From NCBI RefSeq assembly GCF_001278805.1, contig NZ_CP012602.1, positions 2,324,001 to 2,388,000 on the forward strand: DNA of 64,000 nucleotides, written 5' to 3'. Under the pieces are notes generated by a model that worked only from the letters and a program-made list of their open reading frames with translations, was not told the origin of the DNA and made no database searches. Below, piece by piece: positions 26,506-36,594 of the stretch (its first letter is position 1; every line of letters starts with the position of its first letter). The DNA comes from Bacillus sp. FJAT-18017 (GTDB taxonomy: Bacteria; Bacillota; Bacilli; Bacillales; Cytobacillaceae). The translations under genes and the position numbers were made by a program.

Positions 26506-26529
26506 CAAAAAGGCAGCTATTTGCTGCCT
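26506..26529 (-). terminator. Terminator of the MFS gene
   Basis: GGCAGC / GCTGCC with a 5-nt loop, then TTTTT on the minus strand. Confidence 0.85.
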
Positions 26530-26531
26530 CC

Positions 26532-27803
26532 TTAGAAATTTTTCGGATGTTCTTTATTGGTCGGGCGGATTTGCCGGATTGTCACAAAGGCTGATATTAC
26601 ACACACGCCACCTAATAAAACGAAAATCCAGATATTCGACACTTTCATCAATAGGGCTATGACAGGAGGGCCTACCGCTACGCCGATAAACCGCATCGAA
26701 CTGTAAATGGAAGTGATCGTTCCCCTTTCTTCCTTCTCAACACCCTCTGTAATCAGTGAATCCAGGCAGGGCAGGCTCAGTCCGATACCAATCCCCGCAA
26801 CTGTAAACATCAAGAGCAAATACCAAATCTTATCGGAAAAATACAATGCGCCTATCGAAGCGCCAGCCATCACGATACCAATCAAAATCAGCCACTTCAT
26901 AAGTACTTTATTCTTTTTAATGACTTTTCCTGTAATAAAGGAAGCAAGGCATAACGCCCCCAAAGGAATGGCCAGGAACAAACCTTTTTTAATGTCCTTA
27001 ATCCCGTATTGTTTTTCGAAAATATCCGAAAGGTAAAAAAGGATTCCAAACAATACAAACATGAGGATGCCGCCTATAAAAAAGATAGCATATAGCCAGC
27101 GCCCCTTTTTTGTAAAGGTGTCTTTGACATTTTTGAAAAATTCCTTAAACGGTATTGGTTTGGTTTTGATTTCAGGACAATGTACAAGATAAATCATCAT
27201 AATAATTGATACTGAACAAAATATCGGTATGGATATGAACGGTAAATACCAGAGAATTCCCGCTAAAAAAGCTCCAAGCACAGGGCTTAGTACCTTTCCC
27301 AGCGTGTTTGATGTTTCAATCATACCCAGGGTGCTGCTCACATCATCATCATTTTTAAAAAGGTCGCCAACAAGCGGCAGAACAATCGGAAAAGCCCCAG
27401 CTGCACCTACTCCCTGAAGCGCTCTGCCAGCGAGAATAATCCAATAGGCATCATTTGCCTTCCAGGAAGCCCAACTGGAAATGATACCCCCGATTGCTGC
27501 GATGATCAAACTAGGGATGATTACCTTTTTCCTGCCAATATGGTCGGATAAATATCCCGCAAAAGGAATTAAAAGAATGGCCACGATTGAATAGACAGTA
27601 ATGATCATGCTCGACTGAAAGGGTGAAATAGCCAATTCATTTTCCATCCTCGGAAGAACTGGGATAAGCATTGAATTTCCCAAAGTCATCACGAGTGGGA
27701 TAGAGGAAAGGGAAAGAATTGCCCATTTTTGTTTGGTAAGTTCTGATGACTTACCTTTCTGCTTTTTTTCTGTCCCTATACAAAGTTGATCAATGTGATC
27801 CAT
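26532..27803 (-). CDS. Major facilitator superfamily exporter
   Basis: This 423-aa, 12-helix transporter of the drug:H+ antiporter-1 type has LIPVLPRMENELAIS in helix 1, GYLSDHIGRKKVIIP (motif A) between helices 2 and 3, GRALQGVGAAGAFPIVLPLVGD (motif B region) and GMIETSNTLGKVLSPVLGAFLAG (motif C). About 25 hydrophilic residues precede helix 1. Drug or metabolite export is likely; the substrate cannot be told. It is divergent from the MOSC gene and monocistronic. Confidence 0.87.
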   Translation of the reverse strand: MDHIDQLCIGTEKKQKGKSSELTKQKWAILSLSSIPLVMTLGNSMLIPVLPRMENELAISPFQSSMIITVYSIVAILLIPFAGYLSDHIGRKKVIIPSLIIAAIGGIISSWASWKANDAYWIILAGRALQGVGAAGAFPIVLPLVGDLFKNDDDVSSTLGMIETSNTLGKVLSPVLGAFLAGILWYLPFISIPIFCSVSIIMMIYLVHCPEIKTKPIPFKEFFKNVKDTFTKKGRWLYAIFFIGGILMFVLFGILFYLSDIFEKQYGIKDIKKGLFLAIPLGALCLASFITGKVIKKNKVLMKWLILIGIVMAGASIGALYFSDKIWYLLLMFTVAGIGIGLSLPCLDSLITEGVEKEERGTITSIYSSMRFIGVAVGPPVIALLMKVSNIWIFVLLGGVCVISAFVTIRQIRPTNKEHPKNF

Positions 27804-27949
27804 TTTTACTGAACCGCCTTTGCAACATATTTCTTTCCTTTGCCTTGTGGCAATGGATGTGTATACTGGTTGTATCTTTACTATTTGCTTATTTTAGAAA
27901 ATGTAGTTAATAAAATCTCATCCTTTTAATGGGATTAGGAGGAGCAAGA

Positions 27950-28594
27950 GTGACGAAAAGGGAAATAGTACAGTTTTCATTGGGGAAACCAAAGCATTAT
28001 ACATACAAAGAAAAGTCGTTTCGTTCAGCAATCGGAAAAGAACCTGTCCTGGAGGCGTACCTTTACAAGGAAGGTCTTGTTGGAGATGGGGTTGCACATC
28101 CGGAATTTCACGGTGGCCCCGACCGGGCTATTTGTTTTTATCCTTTTGAACATTATGCAAAGTGGGAAGCTGAATTTGGCAAAAGATTAGAGCCGCCTAT
28201 TTTTTGGGAAAACATTACAGCGACCGGAATGCTTGAAAAAGACGTACATATTGGCGATGTTTTTAAAATTGGGGAGGCTATAGTACAAGTAACGCATGGC
28301 CGAATCCCTTGTTCGACCATTTCCAGGTTCAACAACATTGACCCTTTTTTAAAAAGGGCGATGGAAACGTGTCTGACAGGATATTTTTTCAGGGTAATTG
28401 AAGAAGGGTCAATAAACCGGAATTCCTCTATTGAGCTTCTTGAAACTCATCCCGAAGCAGTGTCAGTTCTAGAAGTTTCTAAGGTCATTCTTCACAAGAA
28501 TCGCCAAAATCAGGATGCTATTAAGCGGTATATAAATATTCCGGAATTGGCCGGTGAATGGCGAAACAGGCTGAAGAAGATGATGAAGGTTTAG
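27950..28594 (+). CDS. MOSC domain protein (YiiM-like)
   Basis: This 214-aa protein has the MOSC fold: YLYKEGLVGDGVAHPEFHGGPDRAICFYPFEHY, GDVFKIGEAIVQVTHGRIPCSTI (with the conserved Cys) and a YiiM-type C-terminal extension. MOSC proteins bind sulfurated molybdenum cofactor or act on N-hydroxylated compounds. The GTG start at 27950 has AGGAGG just before it; ATG 27929 is in frame but sits upstream of that site. A Moco link with DmsA and FdhF is possible but not shown. Confidence 0.88.
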   Translation: MTKREIVQFSLGKPKHYTYKEKSFRSAIGKEPVLEAYLYKEGLVGDGVAHPEFHGGPDRAICFYPFEHYAKWEAEFGKRLEPPIFWENITATGMLEKDVHIGDVFKIGEAIVQVTHGRIPCSTISRFNNIDPFLKRAMETCLTGYFFRVIEEGSINRNSSIELLETHPEAVSVLEVSKVILHKNRQNQDAIKRYINIPELAGEWRNRLKKMMKV

Positions 28595-28654
28595 TTTGAA
28601 TTTATGAAATTTTTAATTATTTTGGTTGACTTTTAAAATGAAACGATTTAAGAT

Positions 28655-28930
28655 TAAAAACAATATAAAGCGAAGACGAAGAGTAGTAACCCGAGCGGAA
28701 GCTAAAGAGAGCTGATGGATGGTGCGAATCAGTGCGGATGATTGGGTGAATGGACTTCCGAGCACCTGACCGAACCCTTAGGGCAGTAGGCTCAGGCGGT
28801 AAGCCTTACCGTTATTATAGGCGCGTATTCGGCCGGCTTATGGCCTGATACGGACTGAGCGGGCTGTTTTCAGCCAACAAAGGTGGCACCACGGGTTTCC
28901 CGTCCTTTTTTGGACTGGAGCCCTTTTTTG
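28655..28930 (+). promoter_or_regulatory. T-box leader 1 (Trp specifier) of the trp operon
   Basis: A full T-box riboswitch. The specifier triplet TGG followed by A is at 28751-28753 (GTGAATGGAC), the conserved T-box AGGTGGCACCACGGG is at 28881-28895, and a terminator with a TTTTTT tail ends near 28930. Uncharged tRNA-Trp would pair with the specifier and the T-box and stabilise the antiterminator. Confidence 0.9.
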
Positions 28931-28934
28931 CGTT

Positions 28935-29228
28935 TTTAAAAAATAGATATAGCAAATCGTCGAGCAAGAAGAGTACATGTTTTCAGATTGTTAAAGAGAG
29001 CCGGGATGGTGGAAACCGGTACAGGAGAAAGCATCGAATGGGCTTGCGAGAGGCGTTCTGAATAGAGTAGGAATGCACGGGTTCCGCCGTTAAAAGGATA
29101 GGGTATCGGATTTTTCCTGTACCTGAAAAGAGGAAGCGGCAACTATGCTGCTTCAATCGAGGTGGCACCGCGGTTACTTAATCGTCCTCTATACACATTA
29201 TTTCTATGTGTATAGGGGACTTTTTTAT
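28935..29228 (+). promoter_or_regulatory. T-box leader 2 (Trp specifier) of the trp operon
   Basis: A second complete T-box: specifier TGG followed by G at 29039-29041, T-box AGGTGGCACCGCGG near 29160-29173, and a terminator GTCCTCTATACACAT / ATGTGTATAGGGGAC followed by TTTTTT (29184-29226). In series with leader 1 it gives two checks on tRNA-Trp charging. Confidence 0.92.
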
Positions 29229-29255
29229 TTCTCAAAAAGAAAGGAGTTGTGAATT

Positions 29256-30656
29256 TTGCAACAACAGCTAAAACCGAAGGCGAAGCCGCAAATAATTGAA
29301 CTTAACGGAGATACACTGACTCCAGTGTCAATTTTTCAGAAGCTATCGGGCTCCAAAAAATTCTTGCTCGAAAGCTCGTTGAAGCATCAGGATGCTGGAC
29401 GATTTTCGTTTATAGGAACTGATCCAGTCTTTGAACTGATTACAGAGGGAAAAAGGAACAGGCTTTTTTACAAGGATGGAGTAGAAACCATACTCGAGGG
29501 TAGCCCGCTTGCTTTTATCCAGTCATTGATGCCAGATCTTGAAGCAGCTGATTATCCTTTTCCGTTTTTTTCAGGGGCTGCAGGTTATGCGGGTTACGAT
29601 CTGATCAGGCTTTACGAAAATATTGGGCAAGACCTTACTGATGAGGTGGGCATGCCAGACGCTCATTTCATGTTTTTTGAGGAAATCATTGTGTTCGATC
29701 ATTTGGAACAAAAAGTCTACCTAACGGGATACCCACTTATAGAAACTACGACTGAAATCGACTTGAAGGCCAGGCTGGAATTCAGGAAAACACAGCTGAG
29801 GAATCAGCAATCTGAACAAGATGTGAAACCATTTAAATTGGAACCTTTCAAGCACTCCATATCCAAACAAGAATTTATTAAAAAGGTTGAATCGGTAAAG
29901 CACCACATCGAAGAAGGCGATATCTTTCAGGCTGTCCTTTCGCAAAGGCTTCAGACTGATTTTTCAGGAGATACGTTTTCCTGCTACAGGAAATTGAGAA
30001 CTCATAACCCTTCGCCGTATATGTATTACTTTGAGTTTGGTGATTATACAGTAATTGGTACGTCACCTGAGAGTCTTGTTAAGGTTTCCGGCAGGACAGT
30101 CTTAACAAACCCGATTGCCGGAACAAGGCCTAGGGGCGAAGACATTCATTCTGATTCGCATTTAGAACAAGAGTTGAAAGAAGATGTAAAGGAACTTGCC
30201 GAACATCGTATGCTTGTGGACCTCGGCCGTAATGATTTGGGGCGAATCTGTAAGTTTGGGACGGTAAGTGTAAGCAGATACCTTGGGGTAGAAAAATACC
30301 GGCATGTGATGCATCTTGTATCTGAGTTAAAAGGCGAACTACAAGAAGAAGTGTCACCCTTGGAGGCACTTGCATCGTGTCTGCCCGCAGGGACGGTATC
30401 TGGTGCTCCTAAAATACGCGCGATGGAAATCATCAATAGCCTTGAGGAGAGAAAAAGGGGCCTTTATTCGGGCGCAATTGGTTATATCTCCGTAAATGGG
30501 AATATGGATTTCGCGCTTGCGATCCGAACAATGATTGTAAAGGACGGAAAAGCCTATATCCAGGCTGGGGCAGGTATTGTCCACGATTCCGACCCGGAAA
30601 AGGAATACGAGGAAACTTTAAACAAAATGAAAGCATTCCTGGGGAGGCTGTCATGA
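29256..30656 (+). CDS. trpE: Anthranilate synthase component I
   Basis: This 466-aa subunit converts chorismate and ammonia to anthranilate. The C-terminal chorismate-binding domain (from about 200) has IEEGDIFQAVLSQRL, the NPSPYMYY(F) segment, GTSPESLVKV, PIAGTRPRG, LVDLGRNDLGR and the active-site block ACLPAGTVSGAPKIRAMEII. The N-terminal part carries LLESSLKHQDAGRFSFIG, the tryptophan-feedback region (LLES). The start is TTG 29256 with AAGGAG upstream. It overlaps trpG by 4 bp. Confidence 0.96.
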   Translation: MQQQLKPKAKPQIIELNGDTLTPVSIFQKLSGSKKFLLESSLKHQDAGRFSFIGTDPVFELITEGKRNRLFYKDGVETILEGSPLAFIQSLMPDLEAADYPFPFFSGAAGYAGYDLIRLYENIGQDLTDEVGMPDAHFMFFEEIIVFDHLEQKVYLTGYPLIETTTEIDLKARLEFRKTQLRNQQSEQDVKPFKLEPFKHSISKQEFIKKVESVKHHIEEGDIFQAVLSQRLQTDFSGDTFSCYRKLRTHNPSPYMYYFEFGDYTVIGTSPESLVKVSGRTVLTNPIAGTRPRGEDIHSDSHLEQELKEDVKELAEHRMLVDLGRNDLGRICKFGTVSVSRYLGVEKYRHVMHLVSELKGELQEEVSPLEALASCLPAGTVSGAPKIRAMEIINSLEERKRGLYSGAIGYISVNGNMDFALAIRTMIVKDGKAYIQAGAGIVHDSDPEKEYEETLNKMKAFLGRLS

Positions 30657-31270
30657 TTCTTTTAATTGATAATTATGACTCGTTTACATTCAATCTATAT
30701 CAATACTTGGGCGAGCTCGGGGAAGCTGTCACAGTTATTAGGAACGACAGAATTTCGATTGAGGGAATCCGCGAACTGCAGCCAAAAGCAATTGTTCTCT
30801 CACCCGGTCCCGGGAAACCGGAGGATGCCGGAATTTGCTTAAAAATTGTAAATGACCTCTATAAAGAAATTCCGATCCTAGGTATATGCCTTGGACACCA
30901 GGCAATTGCCAAAGCGCTTGGTGGTGTTGTGGCAAAGGCAAAAACGGTAATGCACGGAAAAGTATCCACAATCAAGCATAACAGAAGCCTGCTTTTTTCC
31001 AACCTGCCAGAAGCGCTTGAAGTGATGCGCTACCATTCACTTTCTGTCACTTTTCAGGCATTGCCAAAAGAGCTGATTGTTGATGCAACTGCGACTGACG
31101 ATGGAGAAATAATGGCGTTCCACCATGAGAGTTACCCTGTTTATGGGCTTCAGTTCCATCCGGAATCAATAGGAACTGGGGATGGCAAGCAAATCTTAAA
31201 GAATTTTATAAAAGGAATTGAAAGGATGGATACACATGAAGGAATATCTGCTTCAGCTTTCGGAGCGTAA
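30653..31270 (+). CDS. trpG: Anthranilate synthase component II (glutamine amidotransferase)
   Basis: This 205-aa class I amidotransferase feeds ammonia to TrpE. The catalytic triad is visible as Cys in GICLGHQAIA, and His and Glu in GLQFHPESIGT; LLIDNYDSFTFNLYQYL is the N-terminal signature and LSPGPG the oxyanion loop. B. subtilis keeps a single dual-use gene (pabA) in the folate operon; here a copy sits inside the trp operon. It overlaps trpE by 4 bp and trpD by 35 bp. Confidence 0.95.
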   Translation: MILLIDNYDSFTFNLYQYLGELGEAVTVIRNDRISIEGIRELQPKAIVLSPGPGKPEDAGICLKIVNDLYKEIPILGICLGHQAIAKALGGVVAKAKTVMHGKVSTIKHNRSLLFSNLPEALEVMRYHSLSVTFQALPKELIVDATATDDGEIMAFHHESYPVYGLQFHPESIGTGDGKQILKNFIKGIERMDTHEGISASAFGA

Positions 31271-32258
31271 ATCACTATCGGAACCAGAGATGAAGATGGC
31301 TGTGGGGAGGATGCTGAATGAAGAAGCCGAGGAAAGCGAAATTGCAGCATTTTTAATGGCGTTGAAAATGAAGGGAGAGACGCCTGCAGAAGTCGCAGGA
31401 ATGGCCAATGCCATGAGAGAAAATTCGGTTAGCTTCGGGAAAGTTAACGGGGCAATCGACAACTGTGGAACCGGCGGTGATGGAGCCCAAACCTTTAATG
31501 TCAGCAGTACATCGGCATTCGTGCTTGCCGGCGCGGGAGTGAAGGTTGCCAAACATGGCAACCGCAGTGTGTCCAGTAAAACCGGCAGCGCTGATGTCCT
31601 TGAATTTTTGGGCATCAATCTAAATTTGTCAGCTGCTGAATCATTATCCCTGCTTGAGGATATCGGAATTACATTTCTCTACGCCCCGAATGTACATCCG
31701 AAACTGAAACGAATCATGACGGTGAGGAAGCAACTAAAAATACCAACGGCGTTCAACTTGATTGGTCCGCTTGCCAATCCGGTCGACCTGGATTACCAGC
31801 TGGTTGGTGTGTATAGGTCTGATTTTGTGCCATTATTTGCTGAAACTCTCAAAAGGTTAGGAAGAAAGCGGGCAGTTGTTGTCAATGGAGCCGGCTCGCT
31901 TGACGAAGCTTCCCTGGCAGGCGAAAACCAGCTGGCAATTGTTGAAGCCGGAGAGGTCACATATATATCGATCACACCGGAGGAAGTTGGCTTAAAGCGT
32001 TTCGAAAATAGTTCGATTAAAGGCGGAGAAGCGAAACAAAATGCCGATATTTTAAATCGGGTCCTAAAAGGTGAGGAAGGGGTTTTTAAAGACACAGTCC
32101 TTTTTAACGCAGGGATTGGATTATTTACAGCCAAGGCAGCCGGTTCAATCGAAGAAGGAATCAAGTTGGCAAGGAAGGTCATTGATTCAGGTGCAGCCTA
32201 TGAAAAACTTGAAGGCTTAAGGAAATATTCAAATCAGTTTAGAAAAGAGGCAATTTGA
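31236..32258 (+). CDS. trpD: Anthranilate phosphoribosyltransferase
   Basis: This 340-aa enzyme joins anthranilate to PRPP. NCGTGGDGAQTFNVSS is the PRPP loop, KHGNRSVSSKTGSADVLEFLG the anthranilate/PRPP site, and FLYAPNVHPKLK and FNLIGPLANP follow as usual. ATG 31236, inside the end of trpG, has AAAGGATGG upstream; the in-frame TTG at 31218 is less likely. Its stop overlaps the trpC start. Confidence 0.96.
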   Translation: MKEYLLQLSERKSLSEPEMKMAVGRMLNEEAEESEIAAFLMALKMKGETPAEVAGMANAMRENSVSFGKVNGAIDNCGTGGDGAQTFNVSSTSAFVLAGAGVKVAKHGNRSVSSKTGSADVLEFLGINLNLSAAESLSLLEDIGITFLYAPNVHPKLKRIMTVRKQLKIPTAFNLIGPLANPVDLDYQLVGVYRSDFVPLFAETLKRLGRKRAVVVNGAGSLDEASLAGENQLAIVEAGEVTYISITPEEVGLKRFENSSIKGGEAKQNADILNRVLKGEEGVFKDTVLFNAGIGLFTAKAAGSIEEGIKLARKVIDSGAAYEKLEGLRKYSNQFRKEAI

Positions 32259-33049
32259 TGGAAACGATCTTACAGAGAATTTTACAGGAAAAAGAAAAGG
32301 AAGTTGGTAAGTTAAAAGAAACTCGTCGTTCTTTAACGGGGCAGCATGAACCAAGAAGGTCACTTATCGAAAGGCTGAAGAATTCGGCTGAGCTATCGAT
32401 TATTGCTGAGTTTAAGCGTGCCTCTCCTTCCAAGGGATTGATAAACAATAGCCTCGATCCAGCCGGGCAGGCCAGGCAATATGAAATGGAAGGGGCGCAG
32501 GCAATCTCGGTATTGACAGATTCCACCTTCTTCAAAGGCTCGTTCGAAGATTTAAGGGCTGTACGGGAAGCTGTCGGTATTCCGATACTATGCAAGGACT
32601 TTATCATCGATGAAATCCAGATAGATTGTGCAATCGAATCCGGAGCAGACTTGATCTTATTGATAGTTGCTGCTCTTGAAGAGGAGAGGCTAATTCAGCT
32701 TTATTCCTATGCGAGGCAAAACGGGGCAGAGGTGCTGGTCGAGGTGCACGATGAAAAAGAACTGGCTATCGCCCTTCGTGCCGGAGCCGAGCTGATCGGC
32801 GTTAACAACAGGGATTTGCGCACCTTTGAAGTATCGCTGGATGCAACGGTGTTACTTGGACCAAGAGTAAAGCAAGCAGGTGCATATTTTATCAGCGAAA
32901 GCGGAATTCAAACAGACAATGATGCGAGAATTGCCGCATCTGCAGGCGCTGATGGAGTGTTGGTTGGGGAATCCCTGATGAAAAGCAACAGCTTGAAGGA
33001 GAGTTTCGCAGCCTTCACAGTACCGAAGCTGGAGGTGGCCAAGAAATGA
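32258..33049 (+). CDS. trpC: Indole-3-glycerol-phosphate synthase
   Basis: This 263-aa TIM-barrel enzyme closes the indole ring. IAEFKRASPSKG (phosphate and catalytic Lys), VLTDSTFFKGSFEDL, ILCKDFIIDEIQI, LLIVAAL, VEVHDEKEL, GVNNRDLRTFEV and SESGI are in the expected order. The start overlaps the trpD stop (ATGA), and the end overlaps trpF by 4 bp, so translation is likely coupled. Confidence 0.96.
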   Translation: METILQRILQEKEKEVGKLKETRRSLTGQHEPRRSLIERLKNSAELSIIAEFKRASPSKGLINNSLDPAGQARQYEMEGAQAISVLTDSTFFKGSFEDLRAVREAVGIPILCKDFIIDEIQIDCAIESGADLILLIVAALEEERLIQLYSYARQNGAEVLVEVHDEKELAIALRAGAELIGVNNRDLRTFEVSLDATVLLGPRVKQAGAYFISESGIQTDNDARIAASAGADGVLVGESLMKSNSLKESFAAFTVPKLEVAKK

Positions 33050-33672
33050 AGGTTAAAATTTGCGGAATAAAGGATGCAGCAACAGCATTGAAGGCAGTTG
33101 AATATGGTGCCGATGCCCTTGGTTTTGTATTCGCTGAGAGTAAAAGGAAAATCGGTATGGAAGATGCACGCAAGATCATCAAGGGACTTCCTGACGATGA
33201 CGAAGTGATGAAAGTTGGTGTGTTTGTAAATGAGGCAAGGGAGACCATTGAGGAAATTGCAAACTATTGCGGTCTGACACATATTCAGCTTCATGGCGAT
33301 GAATCACCGGAGTATAGCGAATCGTTCCGCTATCCAGTCATAAAAGCTATTTCTATCAATACTCCAATGGATATAAAGAGGATGGAAGAATACGAGACAG
33401 AGTACATTCTTTTGGACAGTCCAAAAGGTGCCTATAACGGAGGGACAGGAATTCCCTTTGACTGGAAGGCGGCTGAAGGGGTTGATTTTACCCAAAAGAA
33501 AGTCATTCTGGCAGGTGGCTTAAATCCTAACAATGTAGCACGGGCAATTGAGATAGCTAAACCATTTATGGTGGATGTCTCGAGCGGGGTCGAAACAGAT
33601 GGGCAAAAGGATGTAGCCAAGATAAAAACATTTATTGATTCAGCAAAGTTAGCGGGAGGGATAATGATATGA
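33046..33672 (+). CDS. trpF: Phosphoribosylanthranilate isomerase
   Basis: This 208-aa TIM-barrel enzyme performs the Amadori rearrangement. KVKICGIKD has the catalytic Cys; [29 protein letters not shown] and [14 protein letters not shown] (catalytic Asp) follow, and AGGLNPNNV and DVSSGVET form the phosphate site. Overlaps of 4 bp on both sides show tight operon packing. Confidence 0.96.
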   Translation: MKVKICGIKDAATALKAVEYGADALGFVFAESKRKIGMEDARKIIKGLPDDDEVMKVGVFVNEARETIEEIANYCGLTHIQLHGDESPEYSESFRYPVIKAISINTPMDIKRMEEYETEYILLDSPKGAYNGGTGIPFDWKAAEGVDFTQKKVILAGGLNPNNVARAIEIAKPFMVDVSSGVETDGQKDVAKIKTFIDSAKLAGGIMI

Positions 33673-34877
33673 CGATTTATACATTGCCGGATGAACGGGG
33701 GCATTTTGGAACCTTCGGCGGGAGATATGTACCAGAAACATTGATGAAGGCTGTTCTGGAAATGGAAAAGGCATACAGTGAGGCCAAGAATGACCCTGAA
33801 TTTCAGAGGGAATTCCACAGGCTGCTGGGGGAATATGTCGGCAGGGAAACGCCGCTGTACTTAGCAGAGAATTTAACCAATTATGCAGGCGGAGCAAGGA
33901 TTTACCTTAAGCGGGAGGACTTGAACCATACTGGAGCACATAAAATCAACAACACCATCGGCCAGGCGTTGCTTGCACTAAGGATGGGCAAACGTAAAAT
34001 TGTTGCGGAAACCGGGGCAGGTCAACACGGCGTCGCTACGGCTACAGTTTGTGCCTTACTTAATTTGGAATGTATTGTGTTTATGGGAGCGGAGGATGTG
34101 AAAAGGCAGGCCTTGAATGTTTTCAGAATGGAGCTCCTTGGCGCGAAGGTCATCAGCGTCAATTCCGGCAGTTCCACCTTGAAGGATGCTGTCAACGAAG
34201 CATTAAGGTACTGGGTCGCAAATGTGGATGATACCCACTACTTGTTGGGTTCCGTAATGGGACCACACCCGTTTCCCGTTGTTGTTAGAGATTTTCAGAG
34301 TGTGATTGGGAAAGAAACAAAGAAGCAATTCCTTGAAAAAGAGGGAAGGCTTCCTGAGGCAGTTGTCGCCTGCATTGGCGGAGGCAGCAATGCGATGGGG
34401 ATGTTTTATGATTTTATTGAAAATGAGGAAGTAAGGCTGTACGGAGTCGAGGCAGCAGGCAGCGGGATCGATACGCCCTATCATGCAGCGTCGCTGACAA
34501 AAGGGAAACCAGGTGTGCTTCACGGTGCGTTCATGTATCTTTTGCAAAATGAGGACGGCCAGATTCAGGAGGCCCATTCAATTTCAGCTGGCCTTGATTA
34601 TCCAGGGGTCGGTCCGGAGCATAGCTACTTGAATGATACAGGCCGGGTTAAGTATGACTCAATTACAGATGAAGAGGCGTTAAGAGCCTTTAAGCTGCTA
34701 TCCATAAAGGAAGGAATCATACCGGCTCTTGAAAGTGCCCATGCTGTTGCGTTTGCGGTAAAGCTTGCAGCTGAAATGCCTAAGGAAGAAGCAGTTGTCG
34801 TGTGCCTGTCAGGCAGGGGAGACAAAGACATAGATTCGGTAAAAGACAAACTGAAAGGAGTGAGCATTGATGAATAG
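33669..34877 (+). CDS. trpB: Tryptophan synthase beta chain
   Basis: This 402-aa PLP enzyme condenses indole with serine. The PLP lysine lies in [23 protein letters not shown] is the serine/indole site, [10 protein letters not shown] binds the PLP phosphate and CLSGRGDKD closes the C-terminus. The length and the N-terminal [15 protein letters not shown] identify the TrpB1 type that pairs with TrpA. Confidence 0.97.
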   Translation: MTIYTLPDERGHFGTFGGRYVPETLMKAVLEMEKAYSEAKNDPEFQREFHRLLGEYVGRETPLYLAENLTNYAGGARIYLKREDLNHTGAHKINNTIGQALLALRMGKRKIVAETGAGQHGVATATVCALLNLECIVFMGAEDVKRQALNVFRMELLGAKVISVNSGSSTLKDAVNEALRYWVANVDDTHYLLGSVMGPHPFPVVVRDFQSVIGKETKKQFLEKEGRLPEAVVACIGGGSNAMGMFYDFIENEEVRLYGVEAAGSGIDTPYHAASLTKGKPGVLHGAFMYLLQNEDGQIQEAHSISAGLDYPGVGPEHSYLNDTGRVKYDSITDEEALRAFKLLSIKEGIIPALESAHAVAFAVKLAAEMPKEEAVVVCLSGRGDKDIDSVKDKLKGVSIDE

Positions 34878-35655
34878 GCTGGCAGGAAAATTTCAACAGC
34901 TTGCAATGGAAAACGAAAAAGCTTTTGTTCCATATATTATGGCAGGTGACGGAGGTATTGAAATCCTAAGCGAGCGAATAAAACAACTTGAAGAATATGG
35001 AGCTTCAGCGGTTGAAGTAGGCATACCATTTTCTGATCCGGTTGCTGATGGGCCGGTCATTCAAAGAGCCGGCATCCGGGCACTGGAGAGGGGCACAACT
35101 TTAAAGAGTGCATTGCAGCAAATTGAAGTGGCAAGAGGGTCTGTTTCCATACCAATTGTTGTGATGACCTACTTAAATCCAATCCTCGCTTTCGGGATTG
35201 ATCGTTTTGTAAGTGAATGTGTTTCAGCTGGAGTTGACGGCTGTATTATTCCAGACATGCCGATAGAGGAGGAATTTCTCTTAGAACCACAGTTTACTCA
35301 GGCCGGAATTGAGCTGATCCGCCTCGTTACATTGACAACTCCATTCGAGAGGATTGAGCAAATCTCGAAGAAAGGAAATGGGTTCCTTTACGCGGTGACA
35401 GTAAAAGGAGTGACCGGAGGCAGACGAAGCTTCCAGGAAGAGCTGAAAGAATTTCTTGAAAAAGTAAAAGCAGTAAGCACGATTCCGGTTTTGGCCGGTT
35501 TCGGGATTTCCACAAGGGATCAGGCTATTGAGCTGGCTCACCATTGTGACGGTGTGATTGTCGGAAGCAGGGTGGTTGAACTGTTCAATGAAGGAAATAT
35601 ATCTGAAGTTGAGGAGCTCGTTTCGTCATTCAAAAAAATTGCTGCAGAACATTGA
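34870..35655 (+). CDS. trpA: Tryptophan synthase alpha chain
   Basis: This 261-aa TIM-barrel subunit releases indole from indole-glycerol phosphate. [20 protein letters not shown] contains the catalytic Glu; [19 protein letters not shown] (catalytic Asp), [12 protein letters not shown] and [10 protein letters not shown] (phosphate loop) follow. ATG 34870 has AAAGGAG at proper distance and overlaps the trpB end by 8 bp. A hairpin follows the stop. Confidence 0.96.
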   Translation: MNRLAGKFQQLAMENEKAFVPYIMAGDGGIEILSERIKQLEEYGASAVEVGIPFSDPVADGPVIQRAGIRALERGTTLKSALQQIEVARGSVSIPIVVMTYLNPILAFGIDRFVSECVSAGVDGCIIPDMPIEEEFLLEPQFTQAGIELIRLVTLTTPFERIEQISKKGNGFLYAVTVKGVTGGRRSFQEELKEFLEKVKAVSTIPVLAGFGISTRDQAIELAHHCDGVIVGSRVVELFNEGNISEVEELVSSFKKIAAEH

Positions 35656-35666
35656 TAAACGCTAGT

Positions 35667-35702
35667 AGAAAAGCCGCGCTGATGTGCTTTTCTGGTGTTT
35701 TG
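35667..35702 (+). terminator. Probable terminator of the trp operon
   Basis: AGAAAAGC / GCTTTTCT with an 11-nt loop, followed shortly by TTTT. Confidence 0.6.
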
Positions 35703-35730
35703 AAATGAGCGGCCGATTTAAAAATTACTA

Positions 35731-35845
35731 ATTAATCAGAGTCCTGGAGAGGTGGAAAAATCCAATAGGGCTGGTTTATTAATCAGAGTCCGGGTGAAGC
35801 AAATAATCCAATAAGGCTGGTCCATTAGATTAATCGCACTCCCCG
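35731..35845. repeat. Imperfect tandem repeat, about 47-bp unit
   Basis: ATTAATCAGAGTCC starts at 35731 and 35778 with a decayed third copy at 35829; CCAATARGGCTGGT at 35762 and 35808. It is less regular than the 52-bp arrays. Non-coding, between the trp operon and the next gene. Confidence 0.75.
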
Positions 35846-36007
35846 ATCCTCGTTAAAGGGCTGAATTAACTATTGCCAGTTGGACGACCTGAAATTTTTC
35901 ATACAAATTTATAAATAGTGCCATTTGTTACAGAGACGATTCTGATATTCCACTATACTAATAATGAATTAATTTACTTGGAGATTAAGGAATTAGAGGT
36001 GGGCAGG

Positions 36008-36580
36008 ATGAAGCTGTATGAAGGAATATTGAGAATCCTGGATGAGAGAGGGCCGCTTCCTTTTTCATCCCTTTACAATGAGGCAAGGAATCTTTTTAAT
36101 TCCAATGAGACAGCTTTCGACCCTGGAGAAGTTCAAAATGCTGTAGCACGAAAAAGGGACTTATTTCTCATTAATAACGAGATTGTTTCAATTCATCCTG
36201 ATAAGGATTTGCTGCAACTTCATGTTTTTGCTGAAATGCCTGGAAAGCCAGCCTGTCAGTGTATCATTAATTTTGAAAAAGAAAGATTTGTCTATACAGA
36301 ATGGCTTGATAACGGTTTTCCAAACCAATCACTAAAACATTTTCCTGGTGCTTTCGGTGACCTACGTTTATTCAAGGAAGCAGTTTACAAGCTAGCAATT
36401 TGGGACTGGGAACAAACCTATATAACAGGCGAGGGTATTATCCTGAATGGAACTAGCTGGTTTGTGCATCTTAAAACAAAAACAACGGAATATAAAATTT
36501 CTGGACATAACGGCTATCCTCAAAATTGGCCATCGTTATGCAGGGCATTACACGTTTTGACTGGCTCCCCATATTGGTGA
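36008..36580 (+). CDS. Hypothetical protein, 190 aa
   Basis: I do not recognise this soluble protein. The first 60 residues (MKLYEGILRILDERGPLPFSSLYNEARNLF...AVARKRDLFLINNEIVSIHP) look like a winged-helix of the kind that begins some restriction- or RNA-polymerase-associated proteins; the rest is a mixed fold with several Trp. ATG 36008 has AGAGGTGGGCAGG upstream; the longer frame from 35918 has no ribosome binding site. A terminator overlaps its stop. Confidence 0.68.
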   Translation: MKLYEGILRILDERGPLPFSSLYNEARNLFNSNETAFDPGEVQNAVARKRDLFLINNEIVSIHPDKDLLQLHVFAEMPGKPACQCIINFEKERFVYTEWLDNGFPNQSLKHFPGAFGDLRLFKEAVYKLAIWDWEQTYITGEGIILNGTSWFVHLKTKTTEYKISGHNGYPQNWPSLCRALHVLTGSPYW

Positions 36581-36594
36581 GCCTTTTTATTTTA
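36563..36594 (+). terminator. Terminator overlapping the preceding stop codon
   Basis: GGCTC / GAGCC around an 11-nt loop, followed by TTTTTATTTT. Confidence 0.7.
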
